Source: Microbacterium sp. SA39
GTDB taxonomy: Bacteria; Actinomycetota; Actinomycetes; Actinomycetales; Microbacteriaceae
DNA: 57,368 nucleotides
Assembly: GCF_000967865.1 (NCBI RefSeq)
Contig: NZ_JXRU01000022.1
Location: 1-57,368 of the forward strand
Direction of reading: 5' to 3'
Position numbers and translations under genes: made by a program
Shown: one piece after another, positions 43,989-52,691 of the stretch
Layout of the letters: the number at the start of each line of letters is the position of its first letter
Position numbering within the stretch: position 1 is the stretch's first letter
Notes under the pieces: generated by a model
What the model was told of the DNA's origin: nothing
The model's database searches: none
What the model saw: the letters and a program-made list of their open reading frames with translations, nothing else

Positions 43989-44327
43989 CTACCGAGCTCG
44001 TTCTCGGGCCGAACGAGTCGTCCGTATGCTCCCTCTGCCCAACACGGCGCTCGCGATGAGCAGAACGGCTGCACCAGCAACGATTCCGATCGTTGCGGCG
44101 GGGACGCTTGCGGCTTGGATGATGACGCCCGCCAGGGCGCTGCCGAGCGACGCTCCGATGTTGTGGCTGGTGTTGACTCAGGTTGTTGCCGAGTTCTGGC
44201 GATGTTCGCCGCCGGCCTGGTGGGCGGCGAAGTAGGCCACGATCATGACCGGTGAAAGGAATGGGCCAGCCGCCGCCAGCACGATCAGTACCGCGCCGTT
44301 GGGCGAGAGCTGTTGGAAGAGCGACCG
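43989..44327 (-). pseudogene. MFS transporter, 3' fragment with in-frame TGA
   Basis: On the minus strand about 112 codons read RSLFQQLSPNGAVLIVLAAA, GPFLSPVMIVAYFAAHQAGG, EHRQNSATT, TGA, VNTSHNIGASLGSALAGVII, ending in a basic tail and TAG at 43989. This is the C-terminal end of a drug-type MFS protein. The TGA replaces what is normally Trp (TGG) just before VNTSHN. A further TGA lies at the upstream border, so the fragment is dead. Confidence 0.7.
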
Positions 44328-44445
44328 CAGAGGTCACCGTCCCGATTAGAGGCTCATCGGCAGCGGTCTGTCCCCTCTGATGATGAGCCAGAAACGATCG
44401 TTTGCGGCGGAGCTGCCCAATTGCACGAGCCCGCGTGCCGGCCGA

Positions 44446-45051
44446 TCATCTCGGTGTCAGGTTCGCCTGTGTCCGCTTTCGCGCGTAGGCGCGCGCTGCG
44501 CGTACTCGATCTCCGCAGCGGGTTGAGCACCACTGCCGGCGGCCGTGGGTCTTCAGCAGGAGCCGCGAGCACGGTTCCGCTTCGCACTGCGCCAGCAGAG
44601 GAGCGTCATCGCCTGCGATCAGCGCTGCGGCATCCTCGGCGATCACGGACATGGCGTGCTCGATGAGCTGAGTGGTCGGGTGCTCAAGTGAACGGAAGAA
44701 TCCCTCTCCGGGCACGTGATGCAGCAGGGGTGTGTGGGGGGCGGCAGTGAGCGCGGCATTGATGCCGTCGAGCACGCGGGGATCGACGGCGATCCCGGAG
44801 ATGAGAGCCGTGAAGGCTTTCCGCAGGTCTCCGCGGAGACCGACGAGGCGGTTCTGGCAGTAGGACTGCAACGACGCGCCTTCAGGTACCAGGCCGCGCG
44901 AGATGAGCCAGGCGGTCGTCTCCTGCGGGGTGTTCAGCGCCTCGTGGACACTCCCGTCGGGTATGCGGATTTCGCTGTTCACCAGGTCGATGCTGCTGTG
45001 TTCGCGTGCGCCAGGACTCGGGGGAAGAGGCATCTCGGACATGCACCTCAT
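44446..45051 (-). CDS. CGNR zinc-finger regulator (ABATE domain)
   Basis: The 201-residue product has an N-terminal ABATE-type ligand domain and a C-terminal CGNR zinc finger: CEAEPCSRLLL, then RQWCSTRCGDRVRAARAYAR, with Cys ligands in C-x4-C and C-x3-C pairs. Such proteins are thought to be stress- or ligand-responsive transcription factors in actinomycetes. ATG codons at 45051 and 45042 are both possible. It is divergent from the flavin monooxygenase gene with about 70-80 bases between, so it probably controls that operon. Confidence 0.9.
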   Translation of the reverse strand: MRCMSEMPLPPSPGAREHSSIDLVNSEIRIPDGSVHEALNTPQETTAWLISRGLVPEGASLQSYCQNRLVGLRGDLRKAFTALISGIAVDPRVLDGINAALTAAPHTPLLHHVPGEGFFRSLEHPTTQLIEHAMSVIAEDAAALIAGDDAPLLAQCEAEPCSRLLLKTHGRRQWCSTRCGDRVRAARAYARKRTQANLTPR

Positions 45052-45133
45052 GGTATCAGCGTTGATTTACCGTGAGCTCCTGTTACGCTTGTTATCACGC
45101 AAGACTGGTCCAACTACCATGAGAAAACGAGGT

Positions 45134-46210
45134 ATGGATTTGCAATCCGCTCCGATGTTCGGTTCTGCTCCATTTGCCCTGTCTGTGCACACCGGGGGCG
45201 GCCCGGGTGTCGGTCGCACAGCCGAAGAAGGACTTGCCGACACCATCCGCATCGCGAAGGCCGCTGATCGCTTCGGGTACCACCGCTTCTGGATGTCGGA
45301 GCACCACGCGATGCCGGGCCTCTCCGTCGCCTCACCACCGTTGATGATCGCCCGCATCACGGCCGATACCGAGCGCATCCGGCTCGGCGCGGGCGGGGTG
45401 ATGCTGCCCAATCACGCCCCTCTGGTGATCGCGGAGCAGTTCGGAATGCTCGACGCCCTCGCCCCCGGGCGCATCGATCTCGGGGTCGGACGCGCACCGG
45501 GCACTGACAACGCCACCGCTGCTGCTCTGCGCCGTGGCGCCGGGGCGAACGACGCCTTCCCGCAGCAGATAGCTGAACTGCTGGGCTTCCTCGCCGACGA
45601 CTTCCCGGCAGGTCACCCCTTCACCGAGGTTCATGCGGTGCCCGGCCCGTGGCAGGCCGCACAGAACCGGGTGCCGACCCCGGAGACGCACCCGCAGGTG
45701 TGGGTTCTCGGGTCATCGACCTATTCCGCGCATCTCGCGGCCGAACTCGGGCGCCCTTACGCGTTCGCGCTGCAGTTCGGCGACGCCGACATCACCGCAG
45801 CCCTGCGTATCTACCGCGAGAACTTCCGCCCATCTGAGGTTCTCGACCGGCCCTACTCCTTGGCGAGCGTGAGCACGATGGTCGCCGAGGACGCTGCGGA
45901 AGCCCAGCGTGAAGCGTCCACTTCCGCGATGGCGATGCTGCGCATGTTCACACGGGAACCCTACACACTCCTCTCGCCCGCAGAAGTCGCCGCGTACCCG
46001 GCGACCACGAACGAGCGCGCGATCCTTGATCTGTACACGAACCGCGCCTACGCCGGTACCGCGGCGACCGTCGCCCGCCGCCTCGAAGATCTCCAGCTGC
46101 AGACCGGGGTCGATGAGGTCATGCTCGTACTCGGCTCCCATACCCGCGGCGCGGATGAACGCACCATCGAACTCCTCGCCCACCACTACGGCTCGCCCGC
46201 ACAATCCTGA
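45134..46210 (+). CDS. Luciferase-like flavin-dependent monooxygenase (LLM class)
   Basis: The 358-residue protein has the bacterial luciferase barrel: DTIRIAKAADRFGYHRFWMSEHH, LGAGGVMLPNHAPLVIAEQFG and APGRIDLGVGRAPG. It belongs to the YhbW/MsnO8-like group, which uses reduced FMN; the substrate is unknown. Starts at 45119 and 45134 are both in frame and neither has a strong ribosome site; 45134 is preferred because it has GAGG just before it. The gene lies 45 bases before an isochorismatase-like hydrolase gene. Together with the divergent CGNR regulator this looks like an inducible detoxification or catabolic module. Confidence 0.88.
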   Translation: MDLQSAPMFGSAPFALSVHTGGGPGVGRTAEEGLADTIRIAKAADRFGYHRFWMSEHHAMPGLSVASPPLMIARITADTERIRLGAGGVMLPNHAPLVIAEQFGMLDALAPGRIDLGVGRAPGTDNATAAALRRGAGANDAFPQQIAELLGFLADDFPAGHPFTEVHAVPGPWQAAQNRVPTPETHPQVWVLGSSTYSAHLAAELGRPYAFALQFGDADITAALRIYRENFRPSEVLDRPYSLASVSTMVAEDAAEAQREASTSAMAMLRMFTREPYTLLSPAEVAAYPATTNERAILDLYTNRAYAGTAATVARRLEDLQLQTGVDEVMLVLGSHTRGADERTIELLAHHYGSPAQS

Positions 46211-46255
46211 ACCCTCCCGGCCTCCGCCGGAACCCACCGACCAAAGGAGAATCAC

Positions 46256-46885
46256 ATGTCTGCACCCCGCCGCGCCCTGATCGTCATCGACGCCCAGCAG
46301 GAGTACTTCGAAGGATTGCTGCCGATTCAGCATCCTGCCCGAGACGAGTCGGTCGCTCGCATCGCCGAGGCGATGCACACCGCCGAACAGGCCGAGATCC
46401 CGATCGTCATCGTGCAGCACGAAGCCGCTGCAGGGTTCCCGGTCTTCGCACCGGAATCGCCGACCTTCGGACTGCACCCCGAGATCGCGGAGCGTGCCGA
46501 CGATGCGGCACACCGCTTCACGAAGTCGTTCGCGAGCATCTTCGCGAGCACTGGCCTCGAGGAGTGGCTGCGCGAACGCGAGGTCGACACGATCACCATC
46601 GTGGGCTACATGACCAACAACTGCGTCATCGGATCGGCCGCCGCAGCCGAACCCCTCGGATTCACCGTCGAGGTCCTGTCGGACGCGACGGGCGCCATCG
46701 ACATCGTGAACTCCGCCGGCAGCGCGCCGGCGAAGCAGGTGCACGAGACGATCATGGCCCTCCTGAACTCCAACTGGGCCGCGGTCGCCACAACGAGCGC
46801 CTGGACCGAAGCTGTGAAAACCGAGGAGGCTCTCGCAGCAGACAACCTCATCGAGTCCGCCGCTCGAGGGCGGGACGCCAAGTAG
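46256..46885 (+). CDS. Isochorismatase-family cysteine hydrolase
   Basis: The 209-residue product has the family triad: D12 in LIVIDAQQEYF, K90 in RFTKSFASIF and the nucleophile C123 in GYMTNNCV. It is likely an amidase or nicotinamidase-type enzyme. The position before the nucleophile is Asn (TNNC) where many members have Val or Met (TxxC), so the substrate pocket may differ. It has an AAAGGAG ribosome site and is cotranscribed with the monooxygenase. Confidence 0.9.
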   Translation: MSAPRRALIVIDAQQEYFEGLLPIQHPARDESVARIAEAMHTAEQAEIPIVIVQHEAAAGFPVFAPESPTFGLHPEIAERADDAAHRFTKSFASIFASTGLEEWLREREVDTITIVGYMTNNCVIGSAAAAEPLGFTVEVLSDATGAIDIVNSAGSAPAKQVHETIMALLNSNWAAVATTSAWTEAVKTEEALAADNLIESAARGRDAK

Positions 46886-46952
46886 TTTCGGAGTAGATCT
46901 CTGCCACTCAGGCGCCATGCGAAGCCCTCGAAAAGGCGACACCAGCGTCCGA

Positions 46953-46963
46953 TTGTATGACAA
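46953..46963. promoter_or_regulatory. FadR/GntR-type operator in front of the GntR gene
   Basis: TTGTATGACAA fits TNGTNNNACNA, the consensus of FadR-subfamily GntR proteins, as a perfect palindrome with TTGT and ACAA arms. It lies 18 bases before the regulator start. The same 12 bases GATTGTATGACA recur at 47894-47905, in front of the hydroxyproline operon. The inner TATGAC could serve as a -10 box. Confidence 0.65.
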
Positions 46964-46981
46964 CGGAAGTAGGCTGTCTGC

Positions 46982-47695
46982 ATGGGTCGTGATGGTGATG
47001 TGAAGTCGGGCGAACCGAAGGCGTGGGGGCCGTCTCAGGTCTCATCGGTCTCGAGGAAAGCTGCGGTCGGAATAGAGGTGCGCCGCGCGATCGTTCTCGG
47101 ACGACTCCGGCCGGGCGATCGTCTGACTGAGGCGGGGCTGGCGTTGTCGCTGGGGGTGAGCAGGCCGACTGTGCGTGAAGCTCTGAATCAGCTCTCCCGC
47201 GAGGGTCTGGTCGTCGCGGAGCCGTATCGTGGTCTGCGCGTCGCCGAGGTGAGCCTCGAGCAGATTCAGCAGATCGCGGTGACAAGGCACGCCCTCGACA
47301 TGGTCGCCGTCGAAGCGATCCTCGCGGATGGTTCGGGGGCGAAGCTGGCCCTCGTCGAACGTGGCTGGCAGCGCTTCGAGAGCAGGGCATCCGATCCGGA
47401 TCCCGTGGTGCAGCACGATGCGCACGTGGATTTTCACCACGAGATCTGGGAAGCTTCGGGGAACTACCTCCTGGCACGGCTGTGGCCGGTCACCGAGGCG
47501 CAGATCACGATCGCGCTCGCCGAGGATCAGTGGATGCGCTCCGATCCGATCCGCGCGCACCGAGTCCATGAACAGCTCATGGAGGCGCTGCGCACGCGCG
47601 ACATCGTGCGGATCGAAAGGGCTTTCCGTGCACACACGATCGACAGTGCGAACGAGCTCGTGGCCCTCCTCGCCGACGACGGGGAGGAGAGGTGA
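46982..47695 (+). CDS. GntR-family regulator (FadR/FCD type), probable hydroxyproline regulator
   Basis: The 237-residue product has a GntR winged helix (about residues 22-90: EVRRAIVLGRLRPGDRLTEA, LSLGVSRPTVREALNQLSREG) and an FCD ligand domain whose metal-binding residues appear in HVDFHHEIWEASGN, RVHEQLMEAL and FRAHTIDSAN. FCD proteins sense carboxylic acids and amino acids. It has a perfect operator on its own promoter, and a near-identical one stands before the ABC operon downstream, so I infer that it represses both until hydroxyproline or an intermediate binds. Confidence 0.9.
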   Translation: MGRDGDVKSGEPKAWGPSQVSSVSRKAAVGIEVRRAIVLGRLRPGDRLTEAGLALSLGVSRPTVREALNQLSREGLVVAEPYRGLRVAEVSLEQIQQIAVTRHALDMVAVEAILADGSGAKLALVERGWQRFESRASDPDPVVQHDAHVDFHHEIWEASGNYLLARLWPVTEAQITIALAEDQWMRSDPIRAHRVHEQLMEALRTRDIVRIERAFRAHTIDSANELVALLADDGEER

Positions 47696-47751
47696 CCGTG
47701 CTCGATTGAGTGTTCACGCATCTGTTACACAGACCACGATGACTGGACCCC

Positions 47752-47780
47752 ACCGGCCGATTCGCCACGAATCGGCCGGT
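47752..47780 (+). terminator. Strong hairpin after the GntR gene
   Basis: ACCGGCCGATTCG and CGAATCGGCCGGT make a perfect 13-bp stem with a 3-base loop (47765-47767), starting 56 bases after the stop codon. No long T-run follows, as is common in high-GC species. Confidence 0.8.
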
Positions 47781-47895
47781 TTCGCGTCCTGAGGGCGATC
47801 AGATGCGGGGCGTGGACGGCTGCATCTCCCCCGGATGTCGTCTGACCTCTTGCGCTGGTCGCGATCGAGTCGTACTGTCTTGTAAGAACAGCAGA

Positions 47896-47906
47896 TTGTA
47901 TGACAC
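47896..47906. promoter_or_regulatory. GntR-type operator in front of the hydroxyproline operon
   Basis: TTGTATGACAC shares 10 of 11 bases with the site at 46953-46963; only the last A is C. It is 88 bases upstream of the substrate-binding gene and overlaps a TATGAC that may be the -10 box, which would explain repression. Confidence 0.62.
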
Positions 47907-47994
47907 TAAGACAAAGCGGTCGAAGGGAATGTCATCAAGCTGGTTCATGGGCGACCTCTCGCGCACACACTCAACTCGGACAGAAGGGCTCGGA

Positions 47995-48870
47995 ATGTCT
48001 AACTCTGCGACACGCAAGGCCAAGCGCACCAACCGCACCATCCTCATGGTGATCGGCATCATCATCCTGGCGATCGCCGCCGGATTCCTCGGGTCCGTGA
48101 TTCGTGGGGGCGGCGGAGGATCGGCCGCCGCGGCCGATTCCGACGCCGGCGCCTTCCTCGCCGACATCAAGGAGCGCGGCGAACTGCGGGTCGGGATCGC
48201 CATCGCCCCGCCGATGACCGCGGAGCAGGAGGACGGCACGCTCGGGGGCCCCAACATCATCCCGCTGCAGAACCTCGCCGACTCTCTCGGTGTCAAGTTC
48301 ACCCCGGTCGCCGCCGAATGGAGCAACATCGTGGCCGGGCTTCAAGCCGGACGCTACGACTTCGCCGCCAACCTCGATGCCACACTCGAGCGCTCGCTGT
48401 CGATCCAGTTCACGAACCCCGTCTACACCTACCAGGGCGTCTTCATCGTTCCGGCGGACTCTCCCTACGCGACCAGCGAGGAACTGATCGCGGCGGGCGC
48501 TGTCGCCACTGCTCAGGGCACGTCCTACGAGGGTGCACTCACCGAGCTCGGCGCCGATCTGCTCTCGGTGAGCAACATCCCCAACGCGCTCTCTGCGGTG
48601 AACTCCGACCGCGTCGTCGCGGCGTTCATGGATCTGCCCGCGGCCGTCGGCCAGGCGCAGGCCGACCCGGGTGTGAAGATCGTCGTGCCGGATCCGGTCA
48701 TCTACCAGGTTGACGCCGCGTACGGCGTGCCGGAGGACATCGACGCTCGCTCGCTGCAGGTGGTCAACGTGGCCATCACGAATGCGCGCAACAACGGTGC
48801 GCTCACCCGGGCGTTCGAGGCTGTCGACTTCCTCGAGATCGACAACCTCGGCGATCTGCAGAAGCGCTGA
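47995..48870 (+). CDS. ABC transporter substrate-binding protein, polar amino acid type
   Basis: The 291-residue product is anchored by an N-terminal helix (TILMVIGIIILAIAAGFLGS, about residues 15-34) with no lipobox Cys, unlike most Gram-positive binding proteins. After a glycine-rich linker the family-3 fold follows: ERGELRVGIAIAPPM, GLQAGRYDFAANLDATLERS, FTNPVYTYQGVFIVPADSP and ATAQGTSYEGAL. It should deliver an amino acid to the permease; the operon content points to hydroxyproline. ATG at 47995 is preferred because AAGGG lies 7 bases upstream; an in-frame ATG at 47929 also exists. Confidence 0.88.
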   Translation: MSNSATRKAKRTNRTILMVIGIIILAIAAGFLGSVIRGGGGGSAAAADSDAGAFLADIKERGELRVGIAIAPPMTAEQEDGTLGGPNIIPLQNLADSLGVKFTPVAAEWSNIVAGLQAGRYDFAANLDATLERSLSIQFTNPVYTYQGVFIVPADSPYATSEELIAAGAVATAQGTSYEGALTELGADLLSVSNIPNALSAVNSDRVVAAFMDLPAAVGQAQADPGVKIVVPDPVIYQVDAAYGVPEDIDARSLQVVNVAITNARNNGALTRAFEAVDFLEIDNLGDLQKR

Positions 48871-48883
48871 CGGTAGGTCAGCC

Positions 48884-49615
48884 ATGGACTACAACTTCGA
48901 CTGGAGCGTCGTCCGGGACAGTCTGCCGGACCTGCTCGTCGGCCTGCTGACGACGGTGGAGATCTCGCTGATCGTGATCGTGCTCAGCATGCTGCTGGCT
49001 GTTCCGGTGGCTCTGATGCGCATGTCGCAGATCTCCATCGTCCGGTGGATCGCACAGGTCTACATCGAGATCTTCCGCTGCACGCCTCTGCTGGTCCAAC
49101 TGTTCTGGATCTTCTATGCGATGCCGACCCTGACGGGGATCACCCTGCCGGGATTCGCATCGGCAGTCATCGCGCTGACCGCGAACCTCACCGCCTTCAT
49201 GGCCGAGGCGTACCGCAGCGGATTCCAGGCGGTGCCCATCGAGCAGGTCGAAGCCGGCCAGATGCTGCGGCTGACGACCTTCGAGCGGATTCGATACATC
49301 ATCGTCCCGCAGGCTCTCCGCCAGCAGCTGCCGGTCATTCTGTCCTTGAACATCTCGCTGTTCAAGGACACGGCGCTCGTCTCCACGATCGCGGTCGCCG
49401 ACCTGATGTTCATCGCGAACAACATCTCGGCCGAGACCTACCGATCGCTCGAGCTGCTCTCCACTGCAGCACTGCTGTACTTCGTCGTGGCTTTCCCGGT
49501 CTCGCTGATCACGAGCCGCATCGAGCGGAACATGATGAACAAGGGCCAGCGCACCAAGACCGGACCGAGCGTGCTGGCACGCATGGTCCCCGGAACGAGA
49601 GTGAAGACCGCATGA
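48884..49615 (+). CDS. ABC amino acid permease
   Basis: The 243-residue protein has five membrane helices and the HAAT-type EAA loop VEAGQMLRLTTFERIRYIIVP, followed by QALRQQLPVILSLNISLFKDT. It forms the membrane channel together with the ATPase encoded next, with an ATGA overlap. The N-terminal WSVVRDSLPDLLVGLLTTVE matches other polar amino acid permeases. The transporter probably works as a homodimer since only one permease is encoded. Confidence 0.92.
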   Translation: MDYNFDWSVVRDSLPDLLVGLLTTVEISLIVIVLSMLLAVPVALMRMSQISIVRWIAQVYIEIFRCTPLLVQLFWIFYAMPTLTGITLPGFASAVIALTANLTAFMAEAYRSGFQAVPIEQVEAGQMLRLTTFERIRYIIVPQALRQQLPVILSLNISLFKDTALVSTIAVADLMFIANNISAETYRSLELLSTAALLYFVVAFPVSLITSRIERNMMNKGQRTKTGPSVLARMVPGTRVKTA

Positions 49616-50454
49616 GCGAGCCGGAAACCACCACGGGATCTCGCCGAGTGTCGACGGACACCGGATCGCGAGCTCTGCCCTCCGAGAAGACGATCACCGC
49701 AAGTCATGGCGAGGTGCTGGTCTCAGCACGGGGCCTGCAGAAGAGCTTCGGCGATCGACACATCCTCAAGAACGTCGACTTCGACATGCTGGTCGGCGAT
49801 ATCACGGTGATCATCGGCAAATCGGGCTCCGGAAAGAGCACGCTTCTCCGCGCTCTCGCCGGTCTGACCGACCCGGATGCGGGCCGCATCCTCTTCGACG
49901 GGAAGATCGTGTTCGAGGGGGAGGACCGCACCGAGGACTGGGAGGACGTCGAGTCGCACGTCGGCATGGTGTTCCAGAGCTACACGCTCTGGCCGCACAT
50001 GGATGTTCTCGCGAACCTGACGCTCGCGCCCCGCAAACGACTCAAGCTCTCCGTTGCCGAGGTCAACGCCCGTGCGGAGGTGGCACTGGCGGAGGTCGGC
50101 ATGGCCCACCACATTCGCAGCCGGCCCGCGCAGCTGTCCGGTGGAGAGAGGCAGCGCGTCGCCATCGCTCGCGCGTTGATGATGCGTCCGAAGCTGCTGC
50201 TCTGCGACGAGATCACGAGCGCGCTCGACCCGCCCGTCGCCGCCGAGGTTCTCGAAGTCCTCCGCCGCCTCAAGGAGGAGGAGGGGATCGCGGTCGCTCT
50301 CGTGACGCATGACATGGCGTTCGCGTCCAAGGCAGCAGACCGCGTGGTGTTCTTCCACGAGGGCGAGATCGCCGTCAACGCCACCCCGGACGAGGCCTTC
50401 AACCGCTCCACGAACCCGGAGCTGAAGAAGTTCGTCGACGCCGTCCGCTTCTGA
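49612..50454 (+). CDS. ABC amino acid transporter ATP-binding protein
   Basis: The 280-residue product has a polar N-terminal extension of about 40 residues, then Walker A GKSGSGKSTLL, the signature LSGGERQRVAIARAL, Walker B LLLCDEITSALDP (Asp followed by Glu) and the switch His in THDMAFA. It belongs to the GlnQ/HisP group. The long polar extension is unusual for that group. It powers the permease encoded upstream. Confidence 0.93.
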   Translation: MSEPETTTGSRRVSTDTGSRALPSEKTITASHGEVLVSARGLQKSFGDRHILKNVDFDMLVGDITVIIGKSGSGKSTLLRALAGLTDPDAGRILFDGKIVFEGEDRTEDWEDVESHVGMVFQSYTLWPHMDVLANLTLAPRKRLKLSVAEVNARAEVALAEVGMAHHIRSRPAQLSGGERQRVAIARALMMRPKLLLCDEITSALDPPVAAEVLEVLRRLKEEEGIAVALVTHDMAFASKAADRVVFFHEGEIAVNATPDEAFNRSTNPELKKFVDAVRF

Positions 50455-50508
50455 TCGTCCAGGCGCCGGGCGATGAACCGCCCGGCGCCACATCCTGAAA
50501 GAGAACCC

Positions 50509-51750
50509 ATGCACACAGTGGTCATCGGCGGCGGCATCATCGGCCTCGCCACCGCCTACCACCTCGCCCGTGAGGGCGCGCAGGTCACCCTGCTCGACGC
50601 CAGGGCGACCGGACTCGGCGCCAGCTACGTCAACGCGGGGTGGATCGTCCCCGCAGAGGCCGCGCCGGTACCGGGTCCCGGCGTCGTGCTGACATCGATG
50701 AAGTGGATGCTGCGACCCGACAGCCCGCTCTACATCCGCCCGTCACTGCACCCGCAGTTCCTCTCCTTCATGTTCGGCATGTGGCGAGCATCGAACGCCA
50801 GGGACCAGCGCGCCGGTTTCGCCGGCCACCTTGCTCTCGCAGAAGGCTCGATCGAGTCATTCGACGACTATCGTGCCGACGGCATGGACTTCGAAATGCA
50901 CAGCGGCGGGCTGCTGATGGCGTTCACGCAGCGGGACAACCTGGATCACCACCTCACCCACCTCGATCTTGTGAAGCGCTATGGCCTCGAGCCCACCGTG
51001 CTCGAAGGGGACGACGTGCGAGTGCACGAGCCGCTTCTTTCGGATGCCGTCGAAGGAGGTCTCTTCTTCCCGAAGGAGCGGCACGTCGACCCGGGCGCCC
51101 TCGCACGCGCCCTGCACGGTCGACTCGTCGCGATGGGTGTCGAGATCGTCGAGAACGCCGCGGTCGTGGCCGTCGAGCGTTCCGGCGATCGTGTGACCCG
51201 TGTCATCGCCCAGGGTCGCTCGTACGCGGCGGACGCCTATCTCCTCGCGGCCGGTGCCTGGACCGGACCTCTGTCGCGGATGTTCCGCGTCCCCCTCCCG
51301 GTGCGACCGGGCAAGGGATACAGCATCGACGTCGAGCCGTTCGGCCTCCGCAGTGCGACCAACCTGTCCGACGCGAAAGTCGCGATCACCCCGCTCTCCC
51401 GCAATCTCCGGCTGGCTGGAACCATGGAGTTCGGGGGACTGGACGAGAACATCAACCAGGTGCGCGTCGACGCCATCCTGCGCGCCCCGGCGGCCTACCT
51501 GCGCGGATGGGAGCCGCCGACCACTCCTGTGGCGCCGCGGGCCGGTATGCGCCCGATGACCCCGGACGGACTCCCGATCATGGGCCGGCTCGGCCGACTG
51601 TCCAACGCTTACGTGTCCACCGGCCACGGAATGCTCGGCGTGACTCTGGCCCCCGGCAGCGCGTCCGCGATGACCGACCTCATCCTGCACGGCACCGAGT
51701 CGTCGCGCCTGGCGCCCTTCACACCTCGCCGCTTCCGCGGTGCCCGCTGA
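50509..51750 (+). CDS. FAD-dependent D-amino acid oxidoreductase (probable cis-4-hydroxy-D-proline dehydrogenase/oxidase)
   Basis: The 413-residue DAO-family protein starts with the FAD motif VVIGGGIIGLATAYHLAREG, has GASYVNAGWIVPAE and the C-terminal GMRPMTPDGLPIMGRLGR and STGHGMLGVTLAPGSA motifs typical of DadA and HypO-type enzymes. The family oxidises D-amino acids at the alpha carbon. In the hydroxyproline route it makes pyrroline-4-hydroxy-2-carboxylate from cis-4-hydroxy-D-proline. The neighbours make that role the best reading, but D-proline or another D-amino acid remains possible. ATG at 50509 follows GAAAGAGAA. Confidence 0.88.
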   Translation: MHTVVIGGGIIGLATAYHLAREGAQVTLLDARATGLGASYVNAGWIVPAEAAPVPGPGVVLTSMKWMLRPDSPLYIRPSLHPQFLSFMFGMWRASNARDQRAGFAGHLALAEGSIESFDDYRADGMDFEMHSGGLLMAFTQRDNLDHHLTHLDLVKRYGLEPTVLEGDDVRVHEPLLSDAVEGGLFFPKERHVDPGALARALHGRLVAMGVEIVENAAVVAVERSGDRVTRVIAQGRSYAADAYLLAAGAWTGPLSRMFRVPLPVRPGKGYSIDVEPFGLRSATNLSDAKVAITPLSRNLRLAGTMEFGGLDENINQVRVDAILRAPAAYLRGWEPPTTPVAPRAGMRPMTPDGLPIMGRLGRLSNAYVSTGHGMLGVTLAPGSASAMTDLILHGTESSRLAPFTPRRFRGAR

Positions 51751-51773
51751 CATCAGAACCCGAAAGGACCATC

Positions 51774-52691
51774 ATGACCACTCGCAAGACAGCCGACCTC
51801 CACGGAATCCTCGCCGCGGTGACGACCCCCTTCACCCCCGACGGCTCCGCCGTCGATGAGCAGGCGCTCCGCGATCAGGTCGACCGGCTCGTCGCCGGCG
51901 GCATCCACGGCATCGTCCCGACCGGCACCACCGGCGAGTTCACCACACTCACCGACGAGGAGTACAAGCGCGTGATCGAGTTGTACGTGGAGAGTGCAGC
52001 CGGACGCTTCTCCGTCGTCGCAGGCGTCGGGGCACTGTCTACCGCCAAAGCCGTCGAACTCGCACAGCACGCCGAGACGGTCGGTGCGGATGCCGTCATG
52101 CTCGTTCCTCCGTTCTACGACCCGCTGAGCTTCGAGATGCTCAAGTCCTTCCTGAGCGCCGTCGCCGGCAGCATCACGATCCCGATCGTCTACTACAACG
52201 TCCCCGGTGCGACCGGGATCACCTTGTCGGCCGAGCAGATCGCCGAACTCGGCGACATCCCCGGCGTCGACTACCTCAAGGACACCTCCGGCGACGCGGT
52301 CTCGCTCGCGGCCCTTCTCGCCAACTACGGCAGCCGGATCAAGGCGTTCAACGGCTGGGACACTCTCACCTTCTTCGGCATCGCCAGCGGGGCGGAGGCT
52401 TCCGTCTGGGGCGCGGCCGGTGTCGTACCCGAGCTCGCGGCGGAACTCTGGGAGACCCTGGCCGTGCGCAAGGACCTCGCACGGGCGCGCGAGCTGTGGG
52501 TCGACCTGTGGGCGATCAGCGACTTCCTCGAGTCGGTGAACTACGTCGCCGGCATCAAGGCGGGCCTCGAACTGCTCGGTCACCCGGTCGGCCCCGCGCG
52601 CCTTCCGATCCAACCGCTGCCGGCGGAGGAACGCGAGCGCTTCGCGCGGATCCTGGAGAAGGCCGGAGTCCTCGCTACGGTTCCTGCATGA
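51774..52691 (+). CDS. DHDPS-family lyase (probable pyrroline-4-hydroxy-2-carboxylate deaminase)
   Basis: The 305-residue product is a (beta/alpha)8 aldolase of the DapA/NAL family, with GTTGEFTTLTDEEYKRVIEL near residue 45, Y140-Y141 in IVYYNVPGA and the Schiff-base K169 in YLKDTSGD. The operon encodes no lysine-pathway enzyme, so it is probably the deaminase that converts pyrroline-4-hydroxy-2-carboxylate to 2-oxoglutarate semialdehyde and ammonia. The stop codon overlaps the start of the next gene (ATGA). Confidence 0.88.
   Translation: MTTRKTADLHGILAAVTTPFTPDGSAVDEQALRDQVDRLVAGGIHGIVPTGTTGEFTTLTDEEYKRVIELYVESAAGRFSVVAGVGALSTAKAVELAQHAETVGADAVMLVPPFYDPLSFEMLKSFLSAVAGSITIPIVYYNVPGATGITLSAEQIAELGDIPGVDYLKDTSGDAVSLAALLANYGSRIKAFNGWDTLTFFGIASGAEASVWGAAGVVPELAAELWETLAVRKDLARARELWVDLWAISDFLESVNYVAGIKAGLELLGHPVGPARLPIQPLPAEERERFARILEKAGVLATVPA

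Noticed and set aside
43702..44337. One continuous 211-codon transposase gene
   Set aside because: Only the last ~50 codons resemble IS481; the rest lies over an MFS fragment read in another frame.
51774..52691. Calling the DHDPS-family gene dapA (lysine synthesis)
   Set aside because: The family motifs would allow it, but all neighbours belong to hydroxyproline catabolism.
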